Assembly (NCBI GenBank): GCA_941918925.1
Contig: OW799236.1
Span: forward strand, 14,669,474 to 14,733,473
Direction: 5' to 3'
From: Phyto melanocephala
Taxonomy: Eukaryota; Arthropoda; Insecta; Diptera; Rhinophoridae
Length of the DNA: 64,000 bases
This document shows positions 12,963 to 25,478 of this stretch, piece by piece. Position 1 is the stretch's first letter. Every line of letters starts with the position of its first letter. The position numbers and the translations under genes are program-made. The notes beneath the pieces were generated by a model, which saw nothing but the letters and a program-made list of their open reading frames with translations, searched no databases and was not told the origin of the DNA.

Positions 12963-14085
12963 TTAAAGTTAGGTTAGGTTGAAGAACCCATGACAGGTAT
13001 ACACGTATCCCCAATAGGAATAATATGCGATCTAAAGAAACGAAATCCCAACTCTGTTAACATATCGACTAGGCCAAGAACCCAATCTTTTCAATGTAAT
13101 TCCTTAGGGAGTTCCAATTTAAATTCCTTAAAGTTCTAAGTTGTTTAAAGTTCTCGCATCTAATATGCCCAAACACAGGATATTGGCAAAGGTAGTGTTC
13201 TCTTGATCTTCACTCGTTTTACATTTAGTTTCATCCTAAAGTCTCATGCGCGCTAGATGAGTTTTTATTTTATCATGTGGCCTTGTTATTACACAAGTTA
13301 ATCTCATAAGTGTTTGTAAAATTAGTTTTAGAAACTCTTTTGATTCCTCAATGTTTGGGTCACTCCATAGTATGTTCGTCACCTTACCGACAGCAATATT
13401 TTGCCATTTCGAGACGTATTTCTCCCTTAGCCTAAACTTTGTGTTAATTTTTGAACCTCTGAAAGAGTTAAGCATTTTTCAAGGTGATGGTATATATAGA
13501 GCGATGCCGTTTTAGATAATTTAATGTCTTCTTTGTTTCCGATTACGCTGTGATGGCTTGGTATCGATATTATCTTTAAATGTTCGAAATTCGCATGCGA
13601 GTTTATTTCACTCTATTTCACTTCTGAGATTAAAGTTTTTCGTTTATTAGGGTCTTGATAACTGATTGCCTATCCTTAAAGATACGAATCAGATTTTTAG
13701 TACTGTGATCTGGAAGACGGAAGTAATTACCTCTGTTTCGGCTTAAGTCATATGAATCTATTCCAGTTCGGTCACCAATCTTCGATCCATCTGTATAAAG
13801 ATCAGTATTGTCTGCAGTATTTTTTACTCTAATTACTTCGTCCCTTTTTTCCTCTTCTAGTGTTATGGTGAGGCATTTAATGCTCTTATAACTCGTTGGG
13901 ATTTTGTCGCATGTTACCACAGTGATATTTTTCGGCGGTAAGATATCGGTTATTTTTTTATATCTGCTTCTACCCAGCCATTCATTCATTACCATTAATC
14001 TAGTAGCGGCCAAGGCCGCTTCATATTTCTCATGTATCTGAATCGGCCGAATTGATTTTACTTTATTCTCAATAGTCATTGTTGA
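12963..14085 (-). pseudogene. LINE (RNase H-bearing non-LTR) fragment
   Basis: Minus strand. 14079-13630 encodes 149 codons of the region after reverse transcriptase and the start of RNase H (DLYTDGSKIGDRTGI, first catalytic Asp), then jumps to KDRQSVIKTLINEK with about 40 residues missing. After a stop, 13475-13236 continues WQNIAVGKVTNILWSDP to THLARMRL, the tail domain. The end near 12965 carries CAACCTAAC repeats typical of such 3' ends. 5'-truncated, non-functional. Confidence 0.85.
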
Positions 14086-15924
14086 TGTGGTTAATATTGA
14101 CTTTCATATATTAACGATCATATTTTAGCTATTAATTAATAATAAATTTCATAAATTAGTAAACTTCCTAAAAGATTCTTAAATTAAGTTGTAAATATTA
14201 GGGAAGACAGAAATATTAATCCGATATTAACCGGTAGCTCCTACCAGTACTACTGACCATTTGTAACCCGGGTGTGCTGTGTTGTATCCATTTTCATATT
14301 CTTGTCATTGAAATTCTCAATTGTTCTTAGAACTATTTACTAAGTGCTCCACAAAAAAAAAAAATACAAAAGAAATAGTAAATGCATGGGTTCAATTCGT
14401 GATGAAGTGGTTTAATTTAGATGAAACATGCATGATTTTAATATTAACGTTGATTCGATAAATTCAAGTCCACTGTTCTGTTCTGCTTCTTCTGTGCACA
14501 CGCCATGAGTTCGATATGGATAAATATTATCCAAAAGCGTAAATGTGGTCATAAATCGATGCATAGTTTTGCGTTTTACCTGTGCAGTTAAAAGATTATG
14601 CTTACCGTAAACTTAACAAAGTGCTCTGTAAGTATGACGAAGAGACTGCGAATTTCGAAAATAAAGTTCCACAATTTTTAAACGTTGAACATATGTACAT
14701 ATGTATCTACATACATACATACAAAAGTTAAAATTCTTATCTTATTTAAATACACAAATTAAAAATGTCAAAAAATAAAAAAAATATCTTTCAACATCAT
14801 TACTAGCCGTTTGAGTTTTGAAAAACAAAATAACCAATTATTCCAAAAGAATTTATCTGATTAGTTTACCATTTGTCAAACTATTACCAGTTTATTGCTT
14901 TTAATTTGCAAGTAACACCCCACAATTACAATACTTTTAAATATAATTATGGCCTAGACAAATAAATACCCTCTGCTCTTCAACCACTCACTCAGCAGAT
15001 TCCAAAGCAAAGCAAATGTCAAAAAACAATCACGAAATGTTTAAATGAAATAGAGACGCGTGTCGTATATTAAATTACACTAAAATTACAGACAAACGAC
15101 AAAGTTTGACACAAACTTTAACATTTCCATGGCCTTTTAAACTGGCACGAACAAAGAGGAGAAAAAAAAACATACCAAAAAAGGTAAATAGAATTAGAGC
15201 TACCAACAACAGAAGAAGTCAAGGGATTTGTAATGAGATTTAGTGCTAAACATTTCTCTTACAAAACAAAAGGAGTAAATAAATATTTAACGGTTTGAAA
15301 AAAAAGTTTTATCTGGCATCAGAAAGTTATCGGGCTTAACCTAAAGGGGTAGTTTTGCGCTCTCTTCCAATATAGCACAATAATTTAATTAAAGATGTCG
15401 AAAAAAGATGAAACAATAAAATCTAAATTATTGGGAAAATGTAACATAATTTTATTAAACACTACTTGATAAAATAATTAAAGTTCACTGATATTTTGTG
15501 TAGGCGGCCCTTTTTATAAATACTTTGAAATATTTGATACACCCTCACGTTCTTTCTTGTTTTTTTGTTTCTTTGCTTACCACTTCTCATAATGAAATGT
15601 GTTGGCGTGCTTAAACAGTTTTTAAAATAATCGGGATCGAAAGATTCACAAAGAGAAACATATTAAATGTTAAATATTTATATGATCGGAAGTTCATGCT
15701 CTAAAAAGTGTGTTTTAAACGCCTTTAATAAACGCCTAAAATCTGAAAATATTTACTAAAAATAGAAAAATATTTATCTACGGCGTTATGCATAATAATA
15801 AACTGTGTTCTAACTAACAAACTGCTACCTTTCCTTTATGGAAATTATCCCATAACCAAATTAGCAGCTTATTCGTTAGCTTAAGGTTTGTTTTTATGCA
15901 TAACGGCGCGCCGTTAATGTTTAA
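14086..15924. other. Non-coding stretch
   Basis: (CATA)n near 14.7 kb. No gene recognised; 14.46-14.68 kb is slightly less AT-rich and might be another decayed transposase, but I cannot support that. Confidence 0.4.
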
Positions 15925-16497
15925 ACAGAATTCCCACGTCTGTCCGTCTGCCCGTCTGTCCGTGTGTTGGTTGAAATCAACTTTTAGAAGCAACTATATG
16001 TTCCTCAAATCTGTATATGGTATCAATCTCTTGGAAATATCCAGGAATGAATCGCTATTGAAATTCAGCACAATCGCCCCATAACTTTCTGAGATATGAG
16101 CAAAAAACCACGACCACCTCGTTTTTATTCACAATTACAACAACAACATACATACATAGATACATGTAAAAAGCATACCAAACAAAAAAATTACAAAAAA
16201 AAAAATATTAAAAATAAGAAAAAAATAATAAAAAAAACTACAAAAAAAAAATTAAAAAAAAATTTAAAAAAATAAAAAAAATATTAAAAAAAATAATAAA
16301 ATATAAATAATATATTAAATAAAATAAAATTTTTTTAGCTCAGCTGGGATTCGATGCCACATTTATTCTAACGTGTACGTATGCACGTATTTTATATGGG
16401 ATGAATGGTGATACAAACAATTGTTATTGCATGACTACACGTTGTGAAGGGTATATAAGATTCGGTACGGCCGAATATAGCACTGTTACTTGTTTTT
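15925..16497 (-). repeat. Composite repeat family A, subtype II copy
   Basis: Reverse orientation. It carries the subtype II middle (AGAAGCAACTATATGTTCCT, AGGAATGAATCGCTATTG) in place of the CCCGGGTCCAAGCGATGTCG block of subtype I, then the A-rich core and the GCCGAATATAGCACTGTTAC end. Lacks the 3' hairpin. Confidence 0.82.
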
Positions 16498-16637
16498 TTA
16501 TACAAATTGCAATACGTCGTAGAATTTAGCCGTGAAAAGAGACTTACTGGTTCAAATATGTTGCCATATTTTCATTAAAATTTCATATATTTTAAAACCA
16601 ACCAATATGTCTTTACTTTTTTGTGCAACGAAAAATA

Positions 16638-17556
16638 AGAACAAGTAAGAGTGATATATTCGGCCGTGCCGAATCTTATATACCCTTCACAACGTGTAGT
16701 CATGCAATAACAGTAGTTTGTATCACCATTCATCTCATATGAAATACGTACATACATATAAAAAAACATACATATATAAAAACATGCCATTGTAAAATTA
16801 AAAATTAACGTATGTATGTCAAACAAAAAAATAAAAAAACAAGTAACAGTGCTATATTCGGCCATGCCGAATCTTATATACCCTTCACAACGTGTAGTCA
16901 TGCAATAACAATTCTTTGTATCACCATTCATCTCATATCAAATACGTACATATGTATATACTGGTTAGAATAAATGTGGCATCGAATCCCAGCTGAGCCA
17001 AAAAAATTTTATTTTATTTAATATATTATTTATATTTTGTTATTATTTTTTTTTTATATTTTTTTTTTATATTTTTTTTTTTAATTTTTTTTTTAAATTT
17101 TTTTTTAAATTATTTTAAAATTTTTTTTTTGTATTTTTTTTATTTTTAATATTTTTTCTTTTTGTAATTTCTTCTTTTTTTGTATGTTTTTTACATGTAT
17201 GTATGTATGTTGTTGTTGTAATTGTGTAAAAAAACGAGGTGGTCGTGGTTTTTTGCTCATATCTCAGAAAGTTATTGGGCGATTGTGCTGAATTTCAATA
17301 GCGATTCATTCCTGAATATTTCCAAGAGATTGATACCATATAGAGATCTGTGGAACAGATAGTTGCTTCTAAAAGTTGATTTCAACCAACACACGGACAG
17401 ACGGATAGACGGACAGACGGTCAGGGCTTAATCGACTCCTCTATTCATAAGCTTTCAGAAAATATATACTTTATGGGGTCGGAAATGAAAATTGTAGAAA
17501 TTACAAACGGAATGACAAAGCTATATATACCCTTGTGCACCACAGGTGAAGGGTAT
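16638..17556 (+). repeat. Composite repeat family A, two 5' ends followed by a subtype II body
   Basis: A 5' end (CAAGTAAGAGTGATATATTC) at 16640 runs about 190 bp and is then interrupted by a second 5' end (CAAGTAACAGTGCTATATTC) at 16840, whose body continues through the T-rich core (17030-17190), subtype II middle, GACGGACAGACGG tetramer run and the end CACAGGTGAAGGGTATAA. One copy seems to have inserted into another. Confidence 0.82.
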
Positions 17557-17559
17557 AAT

Positions 17560-18128
17560 AAAAAAAAAATTAAAAAATAAAATAAAAAAATTAAAGAAAA
17601 AAAATGTAAAAAAAATAATTAAAATATAAATAATAAAAATAAAAAAAATTAAAAAAAAAATAAAAAAAACTTAAAAAAAATAATAAAAATATAAATAATA
17701 TATTAAATAAAAAATAAAAATAAAATATAAAAAAAATAAAAAAAAATTGTTTTTGCTCAGCTGGGATTCGATGCCACGTTTACGTTAACCTATATACACG
17801 TTTGTTTGTATGTATGTTGTTGTTGTATTGTTGTTTTTGTGAAAAAAAAAAATCGAGGTGGTCGTGGGTTTTTGCTCTCAGTTGTTTATGTACCGATGTT
17901 TCTGATTTGCAATACCGATCTACTCCCGAATATTTCTGATATTTTAGTACCTCACCCGGGTCCAAGCGATTTCGGGGGGCTTCAAAAACTTGATTTCAAC
18001 ATACACACGGACAGACATAAGATTTCAGAAAATATATACTTTATGGGGTCGGAAATAAAAATTGTAGAATCTTCACACGAAATGACAAACCTATATATAC
18101 CCTTTTTCACTGTGTGAAGGGTATAATA
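17560..18128 (+). repeat. Composite repeat family A, subtype I, 5'-truncated
   Basis: A-rich core 17560-17745, GCTCAGCTGGGATTCGATGC, subtype I middle with a shortened GGACAGAC run, and the intact 3' hairpin end at about 18095-18127. It abuts the previous copy head to tail. Confidence 0.82.
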
Positions 18129-18894
18129 AAAAAGTATTTAACGTTTTACTGCGGCTTCACGTTCAAGTTTTCGCTTTCAAGTTGATCATACATAATGTTT
18201 GTTAAATTCATTCGCATTGACAGCTGTGACGTAGGCTGTACGCAACTTAATAATAAATTTTATTTCTTAAGATGCCGTCGTCGAGGAAGAAACTCAGAAC
18301 GCTCGAAAAATTAATTTATTTATTTACGACTGAATTTTGGACAACTTGATCAAGTGTGCTTTGTGATGCCACTAATTTAAATTTCTTTCTAACACTGCAA
18401 ATAGGGAAATTACAAGATAATTTATAAACAAGATCAAAGTTCGTTATTTTTTGCACTTCACTTTGATAATAAGAAAATAACATTTAAAACTTATTAGCCA
18501 GATCATCATATCGCTCGATAAATACGATAACGTCTCAACTTAAAATTTACTTTAGTTCATAAATTGATTTACATATCTTTCTCATTATTTTTTTTTTCAG
18601 TGGAAAAATAACGTTATATTTTCTTTGTTTTTTGCTTTGCTCCTGCACGATCAACAGTTTTTTGACTCTTCTGAAAATTTAATAATTTTGAATTGTGACG
18701 TTATTGTATTTAGTGTACAAAAAAACATTTGCAACTTAAAAAATGTCTATCAAAATTTTTGTTCTTCGTAACTAAGTTGCGTGATGCTATTTTTCGATAA
18801 AGCTTATTCCCGATCCGATAGTTTTGACAGTCAAAAGCCTGAAGTAAAGCAGGGGCACAAATTTATTGAAAAAAAAATAATAACAATTACTATA
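18129..18894. other. Non-coding stretch
   Basis: No gene or repeat recognised before the transposase fragment. Confidence 0.45.
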
Positions 18895-19010
18895 CCGGCG
18901 GCTTCATCGGCCCATTCTTGGTTTTTGGAGAAACAGTTTTTGAAGCAACCGCAAACGGCGATCGCTACAAGACTATGTTACAGAATATTCTTGAAACTAT
19001 CTCAACGTTT
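18895..19010 (+). pseudogene. Tc1/mariner-superfamily transposase fragment
   Basis: Frames read IGPFLVFGETVFEATANGDR and then YKTMLQNILET, matching the FFEDE...TVNGDRYRAML block of the 54.8-kb element. The reading frame is open only locally. Short and diverged, so the call is moderate. Confidence 0.5.
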
Positions 19011-19205
19011 TTCAGTTTCTTTAAAAAATTTTGTTTTAACGCAAAATTTATAAAGATAGTTTTGTTTTAACACTACATTATTCTTATAAAATTTCGTCAA
19101 ATTTTTGTAGATGCTAGAGGCAACTTTGTTTTGATAATTTTGTCTTGACGGTAAATGCCATAAAAACTTTGTCCGAATATGAGGTTTTATAGATAGTTTT
19201 GTCCG
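19010..19205. repeat. Short degenerate stretch of the same minisatellite family
   Basis: TTTTGTTTTAACGCAAAATT, TTTTGTCTTGACGGTAAATG and TAGATAGTTTTGTCCGAA. It lies between a transposase fragment and the RNase H LINE fragment. Confidence 0.5.
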
Positions 19206-20015
19206 AAACGGAGGCAACGAATCTCATATTTGAACATGTACCGAAAGGTAGAAAGATAACTCTTTACGTAGATACTCAGGCGGCTCTCAAGGCCTTAAAG
19301 AGACATTATGTCAAATCTAGGCTGGTTATAGAATGTAAGAGAGGTCTTAATAAATTTATGGGCTTCTTCAACGGCACATTGTGGTGGATGCCAGGGCACT
19401 GTGAAGTAGTTAACAATGAAATTACTATCGAACTTGCGGGTGGTGGATCGGCATTAGAATCTCGTAGCATGGGGCTACGAGGTAATTATTTTAAAACAAT
19501 TAAGGTATGGATATCAAAAAGGACTGATATAGCATTATCGAACAGAAGAACTGCAGAGTGTCGACATCTTTATGGCCAAAGGTAAACTCGGCGGACTCTA
19601 TGATATTTCTGAATCTGGGGCTGAATCACAGCATTCGATATCGATCGAAAATTATAGAATTCTTATTAAGATCCAATACAAAATATAAGAAAAACTTTCA
19701 CGTTCGATTGCAATTTCGATCGATATCGAATGCCGTAATTCGGCCTCTGAATAGGATATGTCTAAGGGTCGCTATTTTAGTTGTAAAGGAACATTGTCCA
19801 GTTAGGGCTAGGATCAGTAGATGGCATCGTGACACTCTGGATAACTGTGGGATATGTGAGAATAAGAAAGAGATATAAATGGTAGAGCATGTTATCTAAC
19901 TACAGAACCATATAATTAGGTGCTTAAGTAAGAGATTCCATGATGAGTTTAGTGTTGTTTTGGAGTGCAATGTAGAGAATATCATTCATCATGGGGACCG
20001 GGTGGTTAGTGGATA
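19199..20015 (+). pseudogene. LINE fragment: RNase H and C-terminal tail
   Basis: The open frame 19199-19585 reads ITLYVDTQAALKALKRHYVK, WWMPGHCEVVNNEITIELA, an RNase H domain in which the last catalytic Asp (usually ADELA) is Thr-Ile. A +1 shift near 19560 leads to ...CPVRARISRWHRDTLDNCGI CENKKEI and, after a stop, MVEHVI. This is the zinc-knuckle-like tail of I/LOA-type elements. Close to, but distinct from, the family at 5.1-6.1 kb. Confidence 0.82.
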
Positions 20016-21639
20016 GACAATGAAGGCTTGTTTTTCGCAAGGGTTTTTTTACTTCTACACTATTTCCTTTCCAAATTTTCCTATTTTTGAATATCTGATT
20101 TTCTTCTTAATTCCTTTTGTTTTTTTTTTTTTATTAAAGGAAACAAAATGGGCCACATGGTCTCCCAGTGTAAGTGTTGAAAGTGTGTCTTGCTTCCGTC
20201 TTTCTTACCTATCATCCTTTGTCCGAAAATTAATTTCTATTGAAATTTTTTTCCAAAGAAAAATTTCTATTAAAATTTTTGTGCGAAGACAAATTTGCAG
20301 ACAAAAAATTTTACATCTAGAAAATTAGTAAAAAATTATATATTTACAGGAAATTTCCTCTTCCAATTATTTTCAATTTCACAAGGTGTCATATTTACAT
20401 AAATATGTTTTTCTTTCTTAAACTTTTTGTTCAAAGTCTTAGTGTCCTTTTGCTAAATGCCAAAATAATCTCCTGCACGTGTAAGTTGCCACAAACTCTC
20501 AGTAACCAATCAGTCAAACCAACCACACAACCATTCAATCAAACAACTTCTAGGTAAATGCTTGACGAGAATCATTTCCGTTGCAGTTTTTTTTCGGTAG
20601 ATATTCTTTGATTTCACCACGGCTACACTCTAATTATTGCATTTTATGTCAGCTTAATATCACAGACTTTCGGTCTGCAATATTCCCTTTTTTTAGACTT
20701 TTTATTATGTTAAACATTAAATATAATTCCCAGAAATCAAGAAAACTCAAAACACTTGCCAGTTATAAAATAACAAAATATATAAGTGTGTCTAAGATCA
20801 GGTTTCATAATTACATCTACTAACCTCACTTTTGTTTGTTTCGAAATCTCTTTGAAAATTAGCGCTCATACACACATACCACTACCCATACAAGTACATG
20901 CTCATATTCAATACAAGCTCATTTTGTTTGATTCTCTGGAAGAAATTAACTTATGTTATCCTGTTTTTGTAAGGATAACAGGGCGTAATATCATATGCAT
21001 GCATACATACATAATAGAAATAAAATAAAAAACTCTGTGATTATTCTAGTTGAGGGTAAAAAAAAAGTTTAAAAATTTGTTCTACATTGTTGTGAATTAT
21101 GTGATGATGTGGCAGGGCAAAAGGTTAGAAATGTTGTTGTTCTCATTTCATTTTTTTATGGTGTTAAGTATGTATGTGTGCTGCCCTTTTGTTAAAAGTA
21201 ATTTTTGACATATTGTTGCATGATACGAGTCCTTATATTCCCTGCTTGTCTCCTTAGTACTTGTTATAAAAAAGCGTGTGAAGTAGAGACTTCCTTTTAG
21301 GGCAAAATAACAAACAAAAAATTCACCGATTTTGTATGACAGGTTACTTTGAATCGACCGAATTCTAAGCAGAGAATATTTAAACTTTTAATAAATATTT
21401 ATTTATAATATTTATCGTAAATTTTCTTCGCCTGTAAAACTGTCGATGGCAATAATTTAATATAAATTTTATGTCCACACACACGTAGAGTGGAATTATA
21501 ATAAATTATTCTCTTCGCCATTATGAGTGACTAGGATGTGAACATTAGAAAAAAATAAATCCAAGAGCCATTCATTGCAACCTTTAGCTGTACAGTATGA
21601 TATGGCATATCATCTGAAAATATCATTTGGCCCTTCGTC
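20016..21639. other. Non-coding stretch
   Basis: Short frames without motifs. A few minisatellite-like phrases at 20220-20330 and an 8-bp hairpin GTTATCCT / AGGATAAC at 20957-20981. Confidence 0.45.
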
Positions 21640-21830
21640 TTCTAAAATGAAGATGTAACTGCTGTAACCGTAAATGGAGAGCGGTATCGGTGTATGATGG
21701 AACATTTTGTACGTCTTACTCTTGAAAACAGACCTAAGATGCGGTTTTAACAGGAGGGAAACCCTGCTCACACTACCTGAAACACAATGGCAGTCGGCTC
21801 CAGGTTAATTTAAAGGCACACTTTTGATTA
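21640..21830 (+). pseudogene. Tc1/mariner-superfamily transposase fragment
   Basis: The plus strand reads NEDVTAVTVNGERYRCMM, HFVRLTLENRPKMRF, stop, QEGNPAHTT, stop, NTMAVGSRLI. The order equals the middle of the 54.8-kb transposase; the catalytic Asp of QQD is Glu here (QEG). At least three stops. It directly precedes the repeat that serves as the empty-site copy at 21840-22110. Confidence 0.7.
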
Positions 21831-21839
21831 TTTTTAATT

Positions 21840-22120
21840 ATAATATGCCTCTAGAGATATTCATGAAAAAATTGTGAACAAATCGATCACTAACCGGCAA
21901 ATTTATAGCCAAAAATTATTTATTTGGAAAAATATATATTTTTTTAAATATATCAAATTTTCCAGCTCCTAACGAATTTTTAGACACGTTAAAAACACCA
22001 AATTATTAAAAATTATTTCTGAAAAAAACTAATAAATCGGTTTGAAACTAACTGAGATATAAACAACAAAATACAACTGCTTCGGTGTTTTTTTTTAATA
22101 CTTATAAACCAAAATCGATA
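21840..22120. repeat. Repeat family D, copy with empty target site
   Basis: It begins ATATGCCTCTAGAGATATTC and runs through TTTGAAACTAACTGAGATAT to TTCGGTGTTTTTTTTTAATA. It matches 54560-54771 plus 55496-55540, but lacks the 724-bp DD41D element, giving a paralogous empty site at 22058-22059. Confidence 0.8.
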
Positions 22121-22129
22121 GTTTTTAGT

Positions 22130-22760
22130 TTTTTTACCACTGAGTGAGCCAATCAGCTATTAAATGAAAGGGCTTGACTAGTAAAATATAGTTAACTATG
22201 AAAAAATAAAAATCCAAGATGGCGTCCTAGATTAAATGTCAAATATATGAGTCAAATATAGTAGTTTCATCTTTATCACCTTCAATGAAACGGCTTGACT
22301 AGTAGAATACAATGAATTATTTAAAAAGGTATAAAATTCAAGGTGGCGGCTAAAACAAAATGGCGGAAAATTTTGCTTACCTCATCATTATAGGTATCAA
22401 CAGAAAGCGCTTGACTAGAAGAATACAGTTACCTAAGTACAAATTCTAAATCAAAGATTGAGTCGGAAATAATAAAGAACAAGTAAGAGTGTTATATTCG
22501 GCCGTGCCGTATCTTCACCATCATGTTTAAAGGTATAATTCCACATTGGAGCTTAACTTATATTTCATGTTATACGCCACTTTTCTTTATTATTTCCGAC
22601 GCCATCCTTGATTTTGAGTTTTTACGTAGTTAACTGTATGCTTGTTAAGCCCTTTAATTTGATACCTATATTGATGGGGTTAAAAAAAAATTGATCCGCC
22701 ATTTTGTTTTAGATTTAGATTTTTTTTTTTTAAATTAACTGTATTCTACTGTGTGTCAGC
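22130..22760. repeat. AAGATGGCG repeat family, tandem units in both orientations
   Basis: Plus units at 22130-22475 repeat the phrase GGGCTTGACTAGTAAAATAT then AATCCAAGATGGCGTCC (22212-22228) and AAGGTGGCGGC (22340-22350) about every 110-120 bp. Minus units follow at 22545-22760. The two blocks face each other across a solo family A end. Confidence 0.7.
22483..22525 (+). repeat. Solo 5' end of composite repeat family A
   Basis: CAAGTAAGAGTGTTATATTC followed by GGCCGTGCCGTATC, then unrelated sequence. It sits between two inverted stretches of the AAGATGGCG repeat family. Confidence 0.7.
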
Positions 22761-22991
22761 ACATTGACAAAACTAAAAATAGTTCGCTTTAGTTAATCCT
22801 ACAAAAGAACTTCAATTAACAAAAAAACAGGCATAAAACTCAAAAAAGATAGTGATGAAAAATAAATGTAGTTAGAGATGTGTAAATTTTGAAAATTTTG
22901 AGTTGTGACGTTATGGTATTTAGTGTTCGATATGGTTTTGTTTCTCGAACGTTAACAAAAAGTTGTAGTCATCGTATTTGAATATGTATAT

Positions 22992-23260
22992 ATGTATGTA
23001 TATAATGAAAACTCGAAAAAATTGCAAATTATTCATAATAAAAATTTGAAAATAATACACAATCTTCCTTTTAGATATCCCACTTATCTTCTACATAGAA
23101 ACTTTAACTTCAAAATTTTTAATTTATTGACAAGGAAACTTACTTTGTCATTAAATGAAAAATGCAGAAGGTCAAATTTTGAAATAGTAAGAAATTTGCT
23201 AAACAACCACTGATGGTCTTTTATTAAAAAAGCCACATTTTAGTGATTGTTTTAAAATTT
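22992..23260 (+). pseudogene. LINE reverse-transcriptase C-terminal fragment
   Basis: Open frame of 73 codons: KKLQIIHNKNLKIIHNLPFR YPTYLLHRNFNFKIFNLL. The pattern Leu-Gln-x-Ile-x-Asn-Lys followed by a Pro-x-x-Tyr-x-x-x-x-x-Leu-His block is typical of the end of Jockey/BS-type reverse transcriptases. Short; no other domain adjoins. Confidence 0.6.
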
Positions 23261-24659
23261 CTTATAACTTCTAAGTTGATACAAGGTTTTTTATGAACAA
23301 CTTTTCCTTTAAACTGTGATAATATTAGTTTCTTTATTGAATTAATACTATTTGTAGATTCTCATAACTCTGTTAATAATATTGGTAAAATAAATAAGTT
23401 TTAATAAATGAATAAAATAAAAAAAGTTCCCTGCAATATAATAGTTCTTGTCCTTGTTGTTTTTCGTTACTAATACTGTATTTGTATGCACGTAGGAAAA
23501 TATTAAACAAATAAGGCCATATATGTACATATGTATGTATGTATAATAATTTGTTTATAAAACGAATTATATAAGAAAATTTGCTTAATAAACGTTTTAA
23601 AAATTAACCCGCAAATTCATCAAATTTTAAATCAGTCTGAAATGTTTTTTATTTAAAATTTTTCATACAAAATTTTCTAACAATAGATTTTGAATACATT
23701 TTATTTCTTTTATTATTATAAGCCTAAATATTTATTGTGCATATGGGGTAATATTTAAATAAATAATTTAATAAACATTTTCTTTAAATTTTAAATAAAT
23801 TAAAAATTTGTTTAAATAAATTAATTTACCATGTTTTACTGTTTGATTTAAAATCTCGTATTTATGTTAAATCGTTGCGTTATTATATTTAAATAAAAAA
23901 ACTTCACTCAACTTATTTATATTTAACGTTATTGTGTAGCAACGCTATTTTTTGTTCAATGTTAGCGTTGACACCAACCATACTTCCAGGCATTACTATT
24001 CATGCAAATCATATTAAACCTTCTAAAAAAAATTTAAGAACAGGGTGACCCAAATATATTATACTTTCTATTATAGAAAATTCATACCATCTTTTAAAAT
24101 AAATAGATTTTTTTTACTTTCTTAAAACGTTAGTATGGTGCTTTCAGGTTTTTATACTTATTAAATTACTGTGGGCTTTTGTTAATATATAAAGAGAATT
24201 TATTGAAATTTACCAAACGACTACAAAATGTAGTAAAGGTGATTTCACATAGTAATATCGAGAAAAAATTGTGTTCGGTGACAAAAGAGAGTTTGTTCTG
24301 CAGCATGATTAAATAATTTTTGAAAGTTTCTTCCAAAAACCAAAGCTTTTATTTATAAGAAATGTATATAAAAATTTGTAAGCCAGGTGTGTACATTTAA
24401 GAAATTAACGATTCTTTTTGTTGTTTGGTTAAGAGTTTTACACGCTCATTATATACCGCAATGTAAATTAAACGTGGTCTATCGGTTCTCTTACGGTGCC
24501 GTGTTGGTGGTGATGATGAACCAAGCAATGCTTTAAAATGTCGTAGATAAGCTCTGAGTTAAAATAATTGATCGCTTATTTATTATTCTGGTTCTTTGTT
24601 ATGTTGTGAATCTTGTTAAAGGGGACAAGGCTATTATTACTATATTTGATTAATGCATG
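23261..24659. other. Non-coding stretch
   Basis: Mostly AT-rich; 24.43-24.56 kb is more balanced in composition but shows no supported gene. Confidence 0.45.
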
Positions 24660-24960
24660 CGCAATTTTATTTAGGACGCCATCTTGGATTCTTACTATTT
24701 CATATCCTACTGCATTTTACTGGCCGTGCCCTTTCGTTTGATGCCAATATTGACGGATTGCAAAAAGTTACATTCACAAATATTGTGCCAGATTTGACCC
24801 GTATATGAATTTATTTTTTTTGCCATTAATTGGACTTTAATTTTTTTTATAGTGTATTATATTGCGCAAGTTAAGCCCTTTAATTTTGATATCCATATTA
24901 ACTCTCTCGATTATCTAGAAGCTGAAAAAATCGATTTTCGTTTGTAAATTTTCGAAATAT
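24660..24960 (-). repeat. AAGATGGCG repeat family, minus orientation
   Basis: GACGCCATCTTGGATTC, TTACTGGCCGTGCCCTTTCG and AAGTTAAGCCCTTTAATTTT are the reverse of the units at 22.1-22.5 kb. Diverged. Confidence 0.6.
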
Positions 24961-25045
24961 ATATGTACGTATACTTCCAAAAAAAATTACCGATAATTGA
25001 CCGATTCGTCTAAAATTTTTCACGAATATCTATTGACTAGTATTA

Positions 25046-25293
25046 CAGTAACACCTTGATTTACGCCACCTCAGTATACATTGCTTTGATTTGAGAATTT
25101 TCTGGTGCTATTAAAACTTGATTTAAAACTTTATTTTATATATTTTACTGTTCTTAAAATACATCGTCAATAAATAATATTCATTTAACTTTAAATTAAA
25201 CGTTCGTATGGGAAATTTCAAATGTGATTTACGTTGTTTCGATTTACAGCATTTTTTTCGGCATTAATTACGACGTAAATCAAGGGAGAGCTG
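25046..25293. mobile_element. Tigger/pogo-like MITE
   Basis: 248 bp with ends CAGTAACACCTTGATTTACG and (reverse) CAGCTCTCCCTTGATTTACG, 16 of 20 identical, flanked by tta on both sides. Ends starting CAG with a TTGATTTACG block at a TA-type site resemble the non-autonomous pogo/Tigger elements I know. No reading frame. Confidence 0.55.
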
Positions 25294-25478
25294 TTATTTT
25301 AGAATTTTTATTACAAGGCCCATTAATGGGCCGCAGGTGCATCTGGAACATCAGTAATTCAATAGAGTGTGTTAACTGTCTATCAAATTAAGTTTGACAA
25401 CAGGGTGCATACAATAAGCAAAATAATTAATAAAGAACCGCATAAGTTTCACTTATACCGTAAAAACTCAATCTGATG

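Noticed and set aside
24511..24560. Possible C/D-box snoRNA: GTGATGATGA followed 45 bases later by CTGA.
   Set aside because: No terminal stem, no internal C'/D' boxes and spacing shorter than usual; the motif is weak in such sequence.
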